A stretch of DNA of 64,000 nt from Sorangiineae bacterium NIC37A_2 (GTDB taxonomy: Bacteria; Myxococcota_A; Polyangia; Polyangiales; Polyangiaceae): positions 1 through 64,000 of the forward strand of contig NASX01000019.1 of the NCBI GenBank assembly GCA_002085155.1, read 5' to 3'. Made by a program: the position numbers and the translations under genes. Below, piece by piece: positions 18,001-26,760 of this stretch. The notes beneath the pieces are model-generated. The model saw only the letters and a program-made list of their open reading frames with translations, made no database searches and was not told the origin of the DNA. Positions within the stretch are counted from its first letter, which is position 1. Each line of letters opens with the position of its first letter.

Positions 18001-18015
18001 GCCTGACCGATTGAG
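17988..18015 (+). repeat. 14-bp tandem duplication across the speA stop codon
   Basis: CCTGACCGATTGAG occurs twice back to back (17988-18001 and 18002-18015). The first copy contains the speA stop; the second adds a second in-register copy downstream. It looks like a recent slippage duplication and does not change the protein. Confidence 0.85.
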
Positions 18016-18095
18016 TCGCTTCCCGGGCCGCTTCTCGGGCACCGCGCTCAGTTTTCTCGCAACGGGGCTCGCGAGTGACCGAGAGGGGCCCTCGT

Positions 18096-18908
18096 ATGTT
18101 CTCTCTCGACTCCCTCAAGGCCCAGTTCCTCGAAGTTTTCACCCTCTTCCAGAAGCACTGGAAGGTCCTCGCGATCACCCTGCTCTTCGTCTGGGTTCCG
18201 CTCTGGCTCGTCAGTCAGGTCGCCAACTACCTGTTCGAGCTCGTTTCCACCGCCCTTTTTGACTTCACACGCAGCGGTCTCGCCAGCGGAAGCGGTCGCG
18301 CAGCACTCGCTAGCGGGACCGCCCTGATCGCCACCTTGGTCCTCCGGCTCGGCGCCGTCTTCCTCATCGAACTGCCGCTCCTTCTCATCGGCACCGCGGT
18401 GAGCCAAGGCGTCACCATCGTCCAGCTCCAATCCATCCAAGCGCGCGGTGAGCCCCTTCCGCCCCTCGAGGCCTGGCGCGAATTCAAGCCACACGCGTGG
18501 CCCCTCCTTGTGACCTCCTTCGTCGTCAGCTTGCTCGGCGCGCTCGGTTTCGCCTTCTTCGTCCTTCCGGGCATCGTCATCATGGCTTACCTGCAGCTCG
18601 CCGCGCCCCTCACCATCCTAGAGAATCGCCGCGGCATCGACGCCCTCAAGGAGAGCGTCTCGCTCATCCTCCGCTCCGCGAAAGGCTTCTTTGTCGTCAT
18701 GATTTGCGCAGGGATCGCGCAGTGGGTCGTGGGAGTCATCCTGAACGCCCTTCTGACCAACGCGGCGCTGAATCACCTCGCCCACAACATCGCAATGGCC
18801 GCCCTCTCCCCGCTCTACGCGATGGTCCTCGTAGCTCTCTATCGAGAAGTGCGCGAGCGTGAGGCCAACGAGAATCGAGCTACTCAACAAGCCCTCTCGG
18901 CGAGCTGA
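18096..18908 (+). CDS. Polytopic membrane protein of unknown function
   Basis: About 270 residues starting at ATG 18096, which has SD GAGAGGGG; an earlier in-frame start at 18075 is less likely. Five or six hydrophobic segments are visible, including HWKVLAITLLFVWVPLWLV, ALIATLVLRLGAVFLIELP, LLVTSFVVSLLGALGFAFF and LPGIVIMAYLQLAAPLTILE. The overall layout resembles the DUF975/glycerophosphodiester phosphodiesterase-membrane-domain group, which are inner-membrane proteins without a known activity. There is no signal peptide beyond the first helix and no catalytic motif. It follows speA by 95 bases on the same strand and ends at a strong terminator. Confidence 0.8.
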   Translation: MFSLDSLKAQFLEVFTLFQKHWKVLAITLLFVWVPLWLVSQVANYLFELVSTALFDFTRSGLASGSGRAALASGTALIATLVLRLGAVFLIELPLLLIGTAVSQGVTIVQLQSIQARGEPLPPLEAWREFKPHAWPLLVTSFVVSLLGALGFAFFVLPGIVIMAYLQLAAPLTILENRRGIDALKESVSLILRSAKGFFVVMICAGIAQWVVGVILNALLTNAALNHLAHNIAMAALSPLYAMVLVALYREVREREANENRATQQALSAS

Positions 18909-18960
18909 ACGCCCTTATCCGCGGGCACCACTTTTGAAAGCCCGGACCTCGAAAACAACA

Positions 18961-18991
18961 AGCGGCGCCTCCCTCTCAAGGGGGCGCCGCT
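18961..18991. terminator. Bidirectional terminator between convergent genes
   Basis: The stem AGCGGCGCC/GGCGCCGCT with inner CCCT/AGGG pairing lies between the membrane-protein gene (plus) and the DUF1552 gene (minus). The plus-side tail is CGCTTATT and the minus side begins TTGTTGTTTT, so it can serve both strands. Confidence 0.78.
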
Positions 18992-19028
18992 CGCTTATTG
19001 GCGGCTCAAAGCCGCTCAGCGACCAAGC

Positions 19029-20636
19029 TCAACCGTTCGCTTTGAGCTCTGCAAACTCGCCCGGATCCTTGATGGTCGGAGGCGCAGTCCCACCGTCCCC
19101 GAAGAGGCCGGTATCGTCGTATTTGCCAAACTTCTCGACGGGCTGCGTCCCGTTTTCTGCCGGCCAACCATCCGCACCTGCCTTCACGCCAATCGCGTTG
19201 AGCAAGTTGCAGAAGTACTTGTTGATCGGGGCATTCGCCACCTGCTGATCGGTACCGGTGGGGTGATCACCGTTCGTCTCCGGATTCTTTTCCGTACCGC
19301 CGCTCGAACAAGCCGCCTCGCTCTTGCCGTTCGACATGTCCGCGCTGCCGTCCCAGACGTTGATGATTTGTCCGGTCTTGAAGTATCCGCCGCAGCTTCC
19401 GGCCTGCACGATCGGCATGTTGTTCAAGTTGTGGCTGTTTCCGTCGGAGAGCTCCTGGAAGTAACAGACCGCCGAATTGTCGAGAACGGTTCCCGCTCCC
19501 TCATTGAACTTGTCGAGTTGACCAACGAGATAGGCAAACTGCTCCGCGTGCCAGGTGTCGATCTTCTTGAGCATGTCGTTGACACCAGCGAGGCAGGTGC
19601 CGCCGCCTTGGAGGGCGTCGTTTTGGCGATGCGAAAGATTGTGGTGCTCTTGTGAAATGCCGAGACCGGTGAAGGTATAACCGGGCGGGAACTTGAACAC
19701 GAACACCCGGTTCGCATCGCAGATCGCCGCGAGAACACCGAGGTTCATCATGACCTCGGTGATACCCGCCGTGATGTCTTGCGTCGCCGTGTTCGTTTTG
19801 ATCCCGAGGGAATCAGCGGTGGCCTGATTGCACTCTGCTCGCACGACGTTCGTCATATCGACGAGCAAGTCCTTCCAGTCGCTCAGCTTCTTCTTGTCCG
19901 CTGCGCTCATGACCTGAGCCTCAAGGGACATGAGATCGTGCCGGACGAGGTCCAGAACCTGTTTGCCACGCGCGGTTCGGTAGGTGTCCGGGTTCATGGG
20001 CCCGCCGTCTTGGAAGAGCATCGTGAGCTGGTTGAACACCTGAAGCGGCGCACCCACGCCGGGGAAAGCCTCCTGCGGGGCGGAGTAAGAAATCGCCGAT
20101 TGCGGTGAGTCGGTCCGGTTCCCGATACGCATCACGAGGGGGGTCTTGGTCGGGCTGACTTGTTCGGCCGCGATGTGGTCGAGGGTTCGCCCCGTGGGCT
20201 TCGCGTTGAACTTCGCTTCGTTGCTCGGCAGGAACTGACCGGGCTCGACGACGCCGTTCGGAGTCACCGGGTGACAACTGAAGTAAGAGCCCACGACCTG
20301 CGTGTGCGGATCATTGATCTGACCGTAGGTCGGCCTCGGTCCCCATTGGTTCATGGCGCGAATGCCGCGCGGCAGAAGGATCTTGGACGCGTAGGGCGCA
20401 AGAGACTTCAGCGAGGTCGGCTGCAGGAGCTCCGGCGTCAAAGCGCCATGCGAAGGAGCAGGGAACCAGGAGTTCGTAATGCACCCGTAGTGGGTGAACA
20501 TGATGAACAGGCGCCGCGGATCCTCCGCGGGCGTTCCTTGGGCGCGGGCAGCACGCTCAGCGACAGAGCTCAAGAACGGCGCAGCCACGACTGCGCCACC
20601 AAGGCCACGGAGAAAGATTCGTCGATTCAGCTTCAT
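19029..20636 (-). CDS. DUF1552 Tat-exported protein
   Basis: About 535 residues from ATG 20636, which has AGGA eight bases upstream; two earlier ATG/start candidates (20642, 20654) fit less well. The N-terminus MKLNRRIFLRGLGGAVVAAP is a twin-arginine signal, so the protein is exported folded, which often means a cofactor. The body contains LFIMFTHYGCITNSWFPAP, ISQEHHNLSHRQND, NSAVCYFQELSDGNSHNLNN and the C-terminal NALGVK-like tail, as in the DUF1552 family. In planctomycetes and myxobacteria DUF1552 is nearly always encoded with DUF1592-type proteins, as here. The biochemical role is unknown. It is probably the last gene of a three-gene operon. Confidence 0.85.
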   Translation of the reverse strand: MKLNRRIFLRGLGGAVVAAPFLSSVAERAARAQGTPAEDPRRLFIMFTHYGCITNSWFPAPSHGALTPELLQPTSLKSLAPYASKILLPRGIRAMNQWGPRPTYGQINDPHTQVVGSYFSCHPVTPNGVVEPGQFLPSNEAKFNAKPTGRTLDHIAAEQVSPTKTPLVMRIGNRTDSPQSAISYSAPQEAFPGVGAPLQVFNQLTMLFQDGGPMNPDTYRTARGKQVLDLVRHDLMSLEAQVMSAADKKKLSDWKDLLVDMTNVVRAECNQATADSLGIKTNTATQDITAGITEVMMNLGVLAAICDANRVFVFKFPPGYTFTGLGISQEHHNLSHRQNDALQGGGTCLAGVNDMLKKIDTWHAEQFAYLVGQLDKFNEGAGTVLDNSAVCYFQELSDGNSHNLNNMPIVQAGSCGGYFKTGQIINVWDGSADMSNGKSEAACSSGGTEKNPETNGDHPTGTDQQVANAPINKYFCNLLNAIGVKAGADGWPAENGTQPVEKFGKYDDTGLFGDGGTAPPTIKDPGEFAELKANG

Positions 20637-20656
20637 GGTCATGTTCCTGTGCACTC

Positions 20657-22420
20657 TCAGAGGGAAGTTTTGCGCGTGCGGAAGGAGTCCGTCTGTGTGA
20701 GGTCGGTGAGAAGATCGAGGATCGTGTAGTTCTCCTGCATCTTCATGCCGAGATCCAGCACCGCGCAGTTATCGTTTTCGTTCGCCAGGCGTCCGTACAC
20801 GAACGAGATCCACTTCTGGATGTATTGCCATTGAGCCCTCTGGCCGAGGCCGATCTCCTCCATCAGCTGGCGTGGAGAGGAGATCTCTTTCTTCGTGAGA
20901 TCCTGGTCGATCGTCACCATCGCTGTGGCGTTGATGTCGCCACCCATCCGGTCCTTGGTTTGCCACTTGCCGATCGCGTCGTACCGCTCAAGGACAAATC
21001 CGGGCGGATTCACGTAAGTTCCATGACAGTCAGCACACGGCCCGGAGCCCGTCTTCGCCTCGATCAACTCTCGCATGGTCGAGAAGTCGCCCATCGGGTC
21101 TGGCGTCTGCTCAGCGCCCGGCGCCGGAGGACCGAAGGAAATACCCATCATCTGGCTGGTCACGAACGCTCCTCGAAGGATCGGGCTCGTGCGGGTCGAT
21201 GCCGCGTGGGAAGCGAGGAAGCCGATGCGCGACAGGACGCCGGGCCTTTGCTCCGGATCGAGGTCCACGCGCGTGAGTTCATCGGTGAAGTCAGCCGGGT
21301 TCAGACCGTAGATGGCCGCCGTGTGCTTGTTCACGAAGCCGACGTTCGAAAGGAAAATGTCCGAGAACTTTCCGCCGTTGAATGCGATATCGGTGACAAG
21401 TGCCTCGATTTCCGCGTGGGAAGCGGCGCGGGTGTCCTCCGTATACTCTGGGAAGAGCTCGGGATCGTGGCGCTGAGAGCGCCAGCGCTCGTGGCCCATG
21501 TCGAAGTATGAGCGGTGGAAGGCAACCACGAGGGGCGCCGCGCGCTCCTTGTCTTGAACCATGCGCTGCGCCTGCTGAAGAATCTGTTCCTTGGTGCCGA
21601 GCAGCCCATCGTCTGCGGCCTTCGACAGCTCATCATCAGGAATCGAACCCCAGAGGGCGCTCGCGAGCCGCACGGCGACCTCGTGGTGATTCAACTTGGT
21701 CGCGCCGTTCTCTTGAGCAGAGACATCGAGCTCAGGGAGCAATAGGAACGAAGGAGAGACCAGGAATCCGTAGAGGATCGCTTCAGCCACCTCATCCGCG
21801 CTCGCCGGCGGAGGAGTCAAGCTGTTGAACTTCATGAACTCGGCGACTTCGTCGTCTCGCAGCGGACGTCGGAACGCTTTGCGCCCGAAGGTCCTGATCG
21901 TCGTCTCCAAGCAGCTCGCCTCTGCGGGGCTACAGCTGATGAACTTTGCCTTCTTCGCGGGATCGCTCATCACCTGCTTGGCGATCTCGTCCGCAGTGTT
22001 CAGGTACGCGGTCCAGGTGTACACCTCGATGGCGCCGCTCGCGTCTGGGACCAAATGCTCGGAGGGCTTCGTACCCCCGATCGTCGTGACATCGACGAGC
22101 TCCTTGACGGCCTGGTCGTATTGACGATTGAGGAGGCGCGGGATCTGAGAGGTCGCCGGCACACCGGGAACACAGACCGTGGGGTCGATGGTGCCACCGG
22201 AGCCGTCTGGCCCGGTACCGTCTCCGCCGGACCCCGGACCGTTTCCAGCACCAGTTCCGCCAGCACCAGGTCCTCCAGGCCCCCCACCGCCATCGTCGCC
22301 GGTCGTCGCCCCGGTTCCGAGGTCGTCGGCGTCACTCAGACCGCCGCTGCATCCCGCCAGGATGCTGATTGAGGTGAGGATGGTCGCGCTCAGGCACGAC
22401 AGCCGCCGCAGATTTCGCAT
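20657..22420 (-). CDS. DUF1592/DUF1588/DUF1585 haem lipoprotein
   Basis: This encodes a 587-residue lipoprotein: lipobox ISILAGCSGG, then a Gly-rich linker. Next come segments typical of DUF1587 (RLLNRQYDQAVKELVDV), DUF1592 (SNVGFVNKHTAAIYGL) and DUF1588, which contains the haem-binding motif CADCH (GPCADCHGTYVNPPGFVLER). A DUF1585-like C-terminus follows (DLLTDLTQTDSFRTRKT). It should be periplasmic or outer-membrane anchored with one c-type haem. The family function is not established; it co-occurs with DUF1552, encoded directly downstream (gap about 20 bases), so the two likely act together. CxxCH motifs recur in several other exported proteins in this window. Confidence 0.87.
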   Translation of the reverse strand: MRNLRRLSCLSATILTSISILAGCSGGLSDADDLGTGATTGDDGGGGPGGPGAGGTGAGNGPGSGGDGTGPDGSGGTIDPTVCVPGVPATSQIPRLLNRQYDQAVKELVDVTTIGGTKPSEHLVPDASGAIEVYTWTAYLNTADEIAKQVMSDPAKKAKFISCSPAEASCLETTIRTFGRKAFRRPLRDDEVAEFMKFNSLTPPPASADEVAEAILYGFLVSPSFLLLPELDVSAQENGATKLNHHEVAVRLASALWGSIPDDELSKAADDGLLGTKEQILQQAQRMVQDKERAAPLVVAFHRSYFDMGHERWRSQRHDPELFPEYTEDTRAASHAEIEALVTDIAFNGGKFSDIFLSNVGFVNKHTAAIYGLNPADFTDELTRVDLDPEQRPGVLSRIGFLASHAASTRTSPILRGAFVTSQMMGISFGPPAPGAEQTPDPMGDFSTMRELIEAKTGSGPCADCHGTYVNPPGFVLERYDAIGKWQTKDRMGGDINATAMVTIDQDLTKKEISSPRQLMEEIGLGQRAQWQYIQKWISFVYGRLANENDNCAVLDLGMKMQENYTILDLLTDLTQTDSFRTRKTSL

Positions 22421-22809
22421 AGACGAGCAGGGTCAAATCCAGCCCAACGGGGTCACGAAATTGCGACACGATCCTGAAATGGAGCCGATCGCGCACACCT
22501 CGGGTGGAATCAGGTAGCTCTGCGAGATCTTCGGCTCCGTCACCCTTCGTTCGGCGTGGAATTTTTCCTCCGGCGCATAGGCGCTCGGTCAGTCCGATTC
22601 GATGCCCAACAGGCAACTCATGCACCGGCGTCCTCGCGAATCGCTCACGAAGGAAGCAGGAATCTCAAACGGCAGCGCGCAAATCTGAAAGCGCGAGCCA
22701 GCCAAGAACCAGACGCAAATCTCAAAAAGGGAGCGCGATTTTCCAGCACGCGGGCCGCCGCGCAGCCCCCAGTTTTTCGCCGCACCAGGCGAGAGCGCGG
22801 CGCCGAGCT
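22421..22809. other. Non-coding gap inside the DUF1592 operon
   Basis: No coding region on either strand has a convincing start, SD and codon bias. The stretch 22645-22735 has short A-rich direct similarities (GGAATCTCAAAC, GCGCAAATCTGAAA, GACGCAAATCTCAAA) on the plus strand. It probably holds the promoter for the DUF1592/DUF1552 pair. Confidence 0.5.
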
Positions 22810-23499
22810 TCACCCCGCAGGAGCGCCCGCGAGGATCCACTGCCGCACCGCCTCGATGGCTGCTTCAGGTAGGCAATTGCCGTACAAAGGATCCGGATCG
22901 CAGGCGCGCGGCATCCGCCCAATATCGCCGCAGCCTTCGCTGATGACCTTGTAGAAGGCGCTCATGTCCGGGTTTCCGGGCGTTACGAGGGGAAGGCCAC
23001 CACAATAGTCACTCGCTACCTTCGCCGGATTGATGAGATCATCGTGAAGATGTTCGTTGTCTCGGAACTCCGGGGTCGCTTCTCCGCCGTGGCAGGAGCC
23101 GCTCCCGCACCCTTCGGAAAGCTGAAGCGAATTCGCCACGATTTCGCGGATGGTAGCGAAATTCGGCGGGTACTGCGTCCCACCGCCTGTGCCCTCATCT
23201 CCGCCGGTTCCCGGAGCGCCGCCGCTCGAGCCACCGACTCCGAGGCCGCCGACTCCGGCGCCTCCGGTTTCCGAGCCGCCCGTCACAAGGCCGCCCGCGC
23301 CGGGAGCACCGCCGCTCGAACCGCCGGCGCCCAAGCCTCCCGACCCGATCGCGCCGCCCGCCGCAAAGCCGCCCGCACCTGGCGCGCCTCCGCTCTGCCC
23401 CTCAGGTCCGGCATTCTCAGAACATGCGCTCAAAGGCGAGAGGAAAGCCACTGCGAGGAGAGTTCCGGCAAGAAAAGGAAAGCGCGAAGATTTTCTCAT
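22810..23499 (-). CDS. Small Gly-rich lipoprotein with CX4CH haem-like motif
   Basis: A 229-residue lipoprotein with signal MRKSSRFPFLAGTLLAVAF and lipobox PLSAC. A linker of about 90 residues is built from GG-rich repeats in the style GGSSGGAPGAGG. A C-terminal domain of about 100 residues follows (REIVANSLQLSEGCGSGSCH, then a second Cys cluster in RMPRACDPDPLYGNCLP). The motif is C-GSGS-CH, one of the longer CX4CH variants of the c-type haem site, so haem attachment is possible but not certain. The final segment (AAIEAVRQWILAGAP) is like the last helix of small cytochrome modules. It is the first gene of the three-gene operon with DUF1592 and DUF1552 genes, though 389 bases separate it from the next. 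Confidence 0.7.
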   Translation of the reverse strand: MRKSSRFPFLAGTLLAVAFLSPLSACSENAGPEGQSGGAPGAGGFAAGGAIGSGGLGAGGSSGGAPGAGGLVTGGSETGGAGVGGLGVGGSSGGAPGTGGDEGTGGGTQYPPNFATIREIVANSLQLSEGCGSGSCHGGEATPEFRDNEHLHDDLINPAKVASDYCGGLPLVTPGNPDMSAFYKVISEGCGDIGRMPRACDPDPLYGNCLPEAAIEAVRQWILAGAPAG

Positions 23500-23571
23500 G
23501 GCGAAAGGGAGAGCGAGTGACGTGTGGGAACGAAAACGATCGCAAAGATACCGAACGACAACTTCAAATCA

Positions 23572-23600
23572 ATGAGACGAAGGCTGACCTAGTGTCTCAT
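23572..23600. promoter_or_regulatory. Inverted repeat in a divergent promoter region
   Basis: ATGAGAC and GTCTCAT form perfect 7-base arms with a 15-base spacer, in the 291 bases between the minus-strand haem lipoprotein gene and the plus-strand coiled-coil lipoprotein gene. Its place suits an operator or a small leader hairpin; nothing else supports either. Confidence 0.35.
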
Positions 23601-23790
23601 GGTGAGAAGAACGAGTGAATTTCGGAAGCCCCAAGTTTTCTTCGAACCGGACGTCACTTTTTTGAACCGAAACTCTCCGACGCTGATCAAAGCCTTTTTG
23701 CGCGTGTCTGCCGTTTCCGACAGCAGCCCTTCCCCATTGGCTGTGATTCGCCCATGCTGAGCAGGCCCGAGAGAGCGGCATCATCCATTT

Positions 23791-24738
23791 ATGATAACCA
23801 TGTTATCACTTTCAGTTCGCAAGAGCGTCCACGCAGCCGCTCTCACGCTCCTTCTCCCTCCTCTGAGCGCCTGCGAGAAGAAGACCGAAAAGGAGGATGC
23901 CCCGGCAGAAGCATCCCCAAAGCGCTCCGCGCTCTCACCCGAAGAGCTCAGGAGCTCCTTCTCAAAGCTCAAGGTCGAGACGGAAAAACAAACGGAGGCC
24001 TTCGGTGCCCTGCGCTCGCGGGTGAGCGATTTTCCTCCCGATCTCCTCGGTCTCTCCTCCTTCAGAGAAAGCATCAGTCGGATCGAGTCGAGCTTTGCTG
24101 CGCTTCGCGGCCGAGTCACTTGGCTGGAGGAAGAGCTCGAGCCCGTCCTGCGCGAAAAGAGCGACGAGCGCCTCCGCTCTCTGGAAGCACAAATCACCTC
24201 GATCGCTTCTGACCTGGTCCACACCGGTCGAACCTTGCAAGAGCTGGAGCATGAACTGCCACACTTCGACGAGGCGGTCGCTCGTCAGACCGCGTGGGTT
24301 TACAAGCTTCCCGGAGGTTATGAGGTGCGCGCCGCGCCCGGAGGGCTCGAGCGAAATCTGATCGAATTCGTGAGCGACGGGACGAGAAGCTTCGAGCCGC
24401 ACACCTGGCTCCGCTTTGACCGCCTGTACTTCATCGATCTCAAGACCGACCTTGTGCGTCCGCGCTCGGAGCCTCAGCTCGAAAACGTCGTCGCGATCCT
24501 CAAAGCCTATCCGAAGCTCAAGCTCGAGCTCACTGCGTTCGATCGCGACCAGCAGAGGCGCGAAGAGCTGCGCCAGCTGGTGACCGATCGCCTCGAAGCT
24601 CTCAAGAGCGAGCTCGAGCAGCGAGGCGTCGCTCCCGGCCGCTTGCGCATCTTGAGCCACGGCCCTGACTGCCCGCCCCAGGCGCCCGAGCGCTGTCCGA
24701 ACAGTCTCGCTGCGCGGCCGCGCACAGACGCGCTCTAG
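23791..24738 (+). CDS. Coiled-coil lipoprotein with degenerate OmpA-like C-terminus
   Basis: A 315-residue protein (an alternative ATG lies three codons in, at 23800). Lipobox LPPLSAC near residue 28 follows a short hydrophobic segment. Residues 45-165 are heptad-rich coiled coil (SFSKLKVETEKQTEAF and RGRVTWLEEELEPVLREKSD). A beta-rich part (YKLPGGYEVRAAPGGLERNL) leads to an OmpA/MotB-like domain at about 210-300 (FDRLYFIDLKTDLVRPRSE, AFDRDQQRREELRQLVTDR). That domain normally binds peptidoglycan, but its usual D/R pair seems degenerate. It may tether the outer membrane to the wall. A 7-base palindrome covers the start codon region, so translation or transcription may be controlled there. Confidence in the exact start is moderate. 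Confidence 0.72.
   Translation: MITMLSLSVRKSVHAAALTLLLPPLSACEKKTEKEDAPAEASPKRSALSPEELRSSFSKLKVETEKQTEAFGALRSRVSDFPPDLLGLSSFRESISRIESSFAALRGRVTWLEEELEPVLREKSDERLRSLEAQITSIASDLVHTGRTLQELEHELPHFDEAVARQTAWVYKLPGGYEVRAAPGGLERNLIEFVSDGTRSFEPHTWLRFDRLYFIDLKTDLVRPRSEPQLENVVAILKAYPKLKLELTAFDRDQQRREELRQLVTDRLEALKSELEQRGVAPGRLRILSHGPDCPPQAPERCPNSLAARPRTDAL
23792..23808. promoter_or_regulatory. Perfect palindrome over the start region
   Basis: TGATAAC-CAT-GTTATCA is a perfect 7-base inverted repeat with a 3-base spacer. It overlaps both candidate ATG codons of the coiled-coil lipoprotein gene. It could be a repressor operator or an RNA hairpin that hides the ribosome-binding region. Confidence 0.45.
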
Positions 24739-24813
24739 GCTGCTCCCGCTCAGAACCCCGGTGCAATCCATCGCACCCCCCGAAAGGCTGGCTGTCCGCT
24801 ATAGTCAGCCTCG

Positions 24814-26700
24814 ATGCGCGGACTCTCGACGAGGAACACCCCGAGCTACATCTTCGCCGGAGCTTGGCTGCTCGCGCTCTCCTGTTCGGGTTCCGCCGGT
24901 GCCCCAGCCGGCGACCCGGGTGAAGCGGGCGGGGGAGATGGCTCAGGCGGCGTCTTCGAGAGCACTGGTGGGACAGCCGCGGGTGGTGGTGATCCGGGGC
25001 CCACAGGCGGCATGGCGGACTCAGGGGGTACGTCCTCCTCAGGGGGAAATGGGGGCGCAGGAGCGGCCCCAGGAGGAGGCCCAAGCGGCTCAGGCGGAGA
25101 GAGCCCCGGCTCGGGGGGAGCGCCGCAAAATGACCTCTTCGATGAGCTGGTTCAAAGCTTCGACGCCTATTGGGACTTTGAAGAAGCGAACGGCGCCCAG
25201 GTGCCTCCCGTCGTCGGTTCCGCGCATCTTGAGCTCGAAGTGGGCACTCTCGATAGTGGTCCGACAGGCAAACAGCTCACACTTTCATCCGCTGGAACGG
25301 GGGCGAGCGCAGAGGGGCCCGTCGTCGACACCAGCGCAAGCTTTTCGATCGCTGCTTGGGTGAAGCTCGACGCGCTCGACGCCTTCAACACATTCGTGTC
25401 CATCAGCGGCACGGAGCTGAGCGCCGCTTATCTCCAGAAGCGCGATAGTGACCGGCTTGCCTTTGCTACCTTCCCTGAAGATTCAACCTCGAGCTCGCCT
25501 TGCGTCACCTCAGCGGAGATCAAGCCGCGATCAGGTGAGTGGTATCACGTCGCGGTCACTCGCGACGCGGCGACGCGCGCGCAGCGCATCTACGTCGACG
25601 GTGTCCTTTCTGGAAAGAGCACCTGCCCTGCTGGAGTCTTCGCAGCTCCGGGGCCTCTCCGGATCGGCAGTGGGCTCTGGGCCGCTGAACTTGCGGATTT
25701 CTCGAAAGGGGCCGTCGACGGCGTCGGCGTGACCAGCCGCGTGCTCTCGCCGTCCGATGTGCTGGTGCTCTACCGGGCGGGTCGCCCGGACGCGCGGCAT
25801 TATTTGTTCGCCTACTTCGTCGAAGTCACCCAAGGACGCGGCGACGGGCTCCGCCTCGCCCACAGCCATGATGGGCTCCATTTTGGCGCGATCGGAGGAG
25901 GAAAAGTCTTCATGCCCCCCTCAGTCGGAGGAGGTTCGTTTCGCGATCCCCACGTCATGCGCGATCCGGACGGGCTCTACCACCTCGTTTGGACCACCTC
26001 CTGCGTCCCTTGGGCAGAAGCGAACTGCGTCCAAGATCGCGGCTTTGGACACGCGAGCTCCCTCGACCTCGTCAACTGGAGTGCGGCCGATTACCTGACG
26101 ATCGATCTGAACGTCGAGCATGTGTGGGCACCGGAAACTTATTATGACGCGGAGACGAAGCAGTACATGGTCTTCTTCTCCTCGCCGATTGATAGTAACC
26201 CCCAAGCTGCCGACCCACACAGTCTCTACTATGTTCTGACGAGCGACTTCAAAACGCACACGGCGCCGGAGATCCTCTATTCTCAACCCGGCCGAAACTT
26301 CATCGACGGAACGATCCTGCGCCGCGGCGATGAGTTCCTCATGATCTTGAAGGACGAGGCGGACGGTCAAAAGAACTTGCGAGCGCTCAGCTCACCCAAG
26401 CTCGTCGGCGAAGGAGCTTGGCTCGGAGCTCCGTCTGCCCCCTTGACGGGAAATTACGCGGCCGAAGGCCCCTCGCTCATCGAACGCGACGGTGAACTGC
26501 TCATCTACTTCGACAAGTACGGCGAAGGCGCCTACGGCGCCCTGCGGGCCCGCACAGACGAAGACCCGCTCAGCCCAGCGAGCTGGGAAGATATCTCCGC
26601 GAGCGTCTTCTTCCCGGGCGTACGCCATGGGACCCCGATCGAGGTTCCGTGGAGCGTCTTCGAGAAGGTCGCTCTCGCGGCGGGTGAAACTGAGGACTGA
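24814..26700 (+). CDS. Secreted LamG and GH43-like glycosidase (lipoprotein)
   Basis: A 628-residue lipoprotein with lipobox LLALSCSGS. A Gly/Ser-rich linker extends to about residue 105. A LamG/concanavalin-like domain at about 110-315 carries SFSIAAWVKLDALDAFNTF and GEWYHVAVTRDA. Then comes a five-bladed propeller of the GH43-like clan, with FRDPHVMRDPDGLYHLVWT (Asp as probable general base), HVWAPETYYDAETKQYMVFF and NFIDGTILRRGDEFLMI. Family members are mostly arabinofuranosidases and xylosidases. The LamG part probably binds sugar. A pectate lyase gene converges on it, so a role in pectin side-chain breakdown is plausible. The exact substrate is uncertain. Confidence 0.78.
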   Translation: MRGLSTRNTPSYIFAGAWLLALSCSGSAGAPAGDPGEAGGGDGSGGVFESTGGTAAGGGDPGPTGGMADSGGTSSSGGNGGAGAAPGGGPSGSGGESPGSGGAPQNDLFDELVQSFDAYWDFEEANGAQVPPVVGSAHLELEVGTLDSGPTGKQLTLSSAGTGASAEGPVVDTSASFSIAAWVKLDALDAFNTFVSISGTELSAAYLQKRDSDRLAFATFPEDSTSSSPCVTSAEIKPRSGEWYHVAVTRDAATRAQRIYVDGVLSGKSTCPAGVFAAPGPLRIGSGLWAAELADFSKGAVDGVGVTSRVLSPSDVLVLYRAGRPDARHYLFAYFVEVTQGRGDGLRLAHSHDGLHFGAIGGGKVFMPPSVGGGSFRDPHVMRDPDGLYHLVWTTSCVPWAEANCVQDRGFGHASSLDLVNWSAADYLTIDLNVEHVWAPETYYDAETKQYMVFFSSPIDSNPQAADPHSLYYVLTSDFKTHTAPEILYSQPGRNFIDGTILRRGDEFLMILKDEADGQKNLRALSSPKLVGEGAWLGAPSAPLTGNYAAEGPSLIERDGELLIYFDKYGEGAYGALRARTDEDPLSPASWEDISASVFFPGVRHGTPIEVPWSVFEKVALAAGETED

Positions 26701-26760
26701 ACTCCCGCCGCCGACGGTTGTCGTGAACCACTCGCTGATCCGAACGTCACGCTCCCATGC

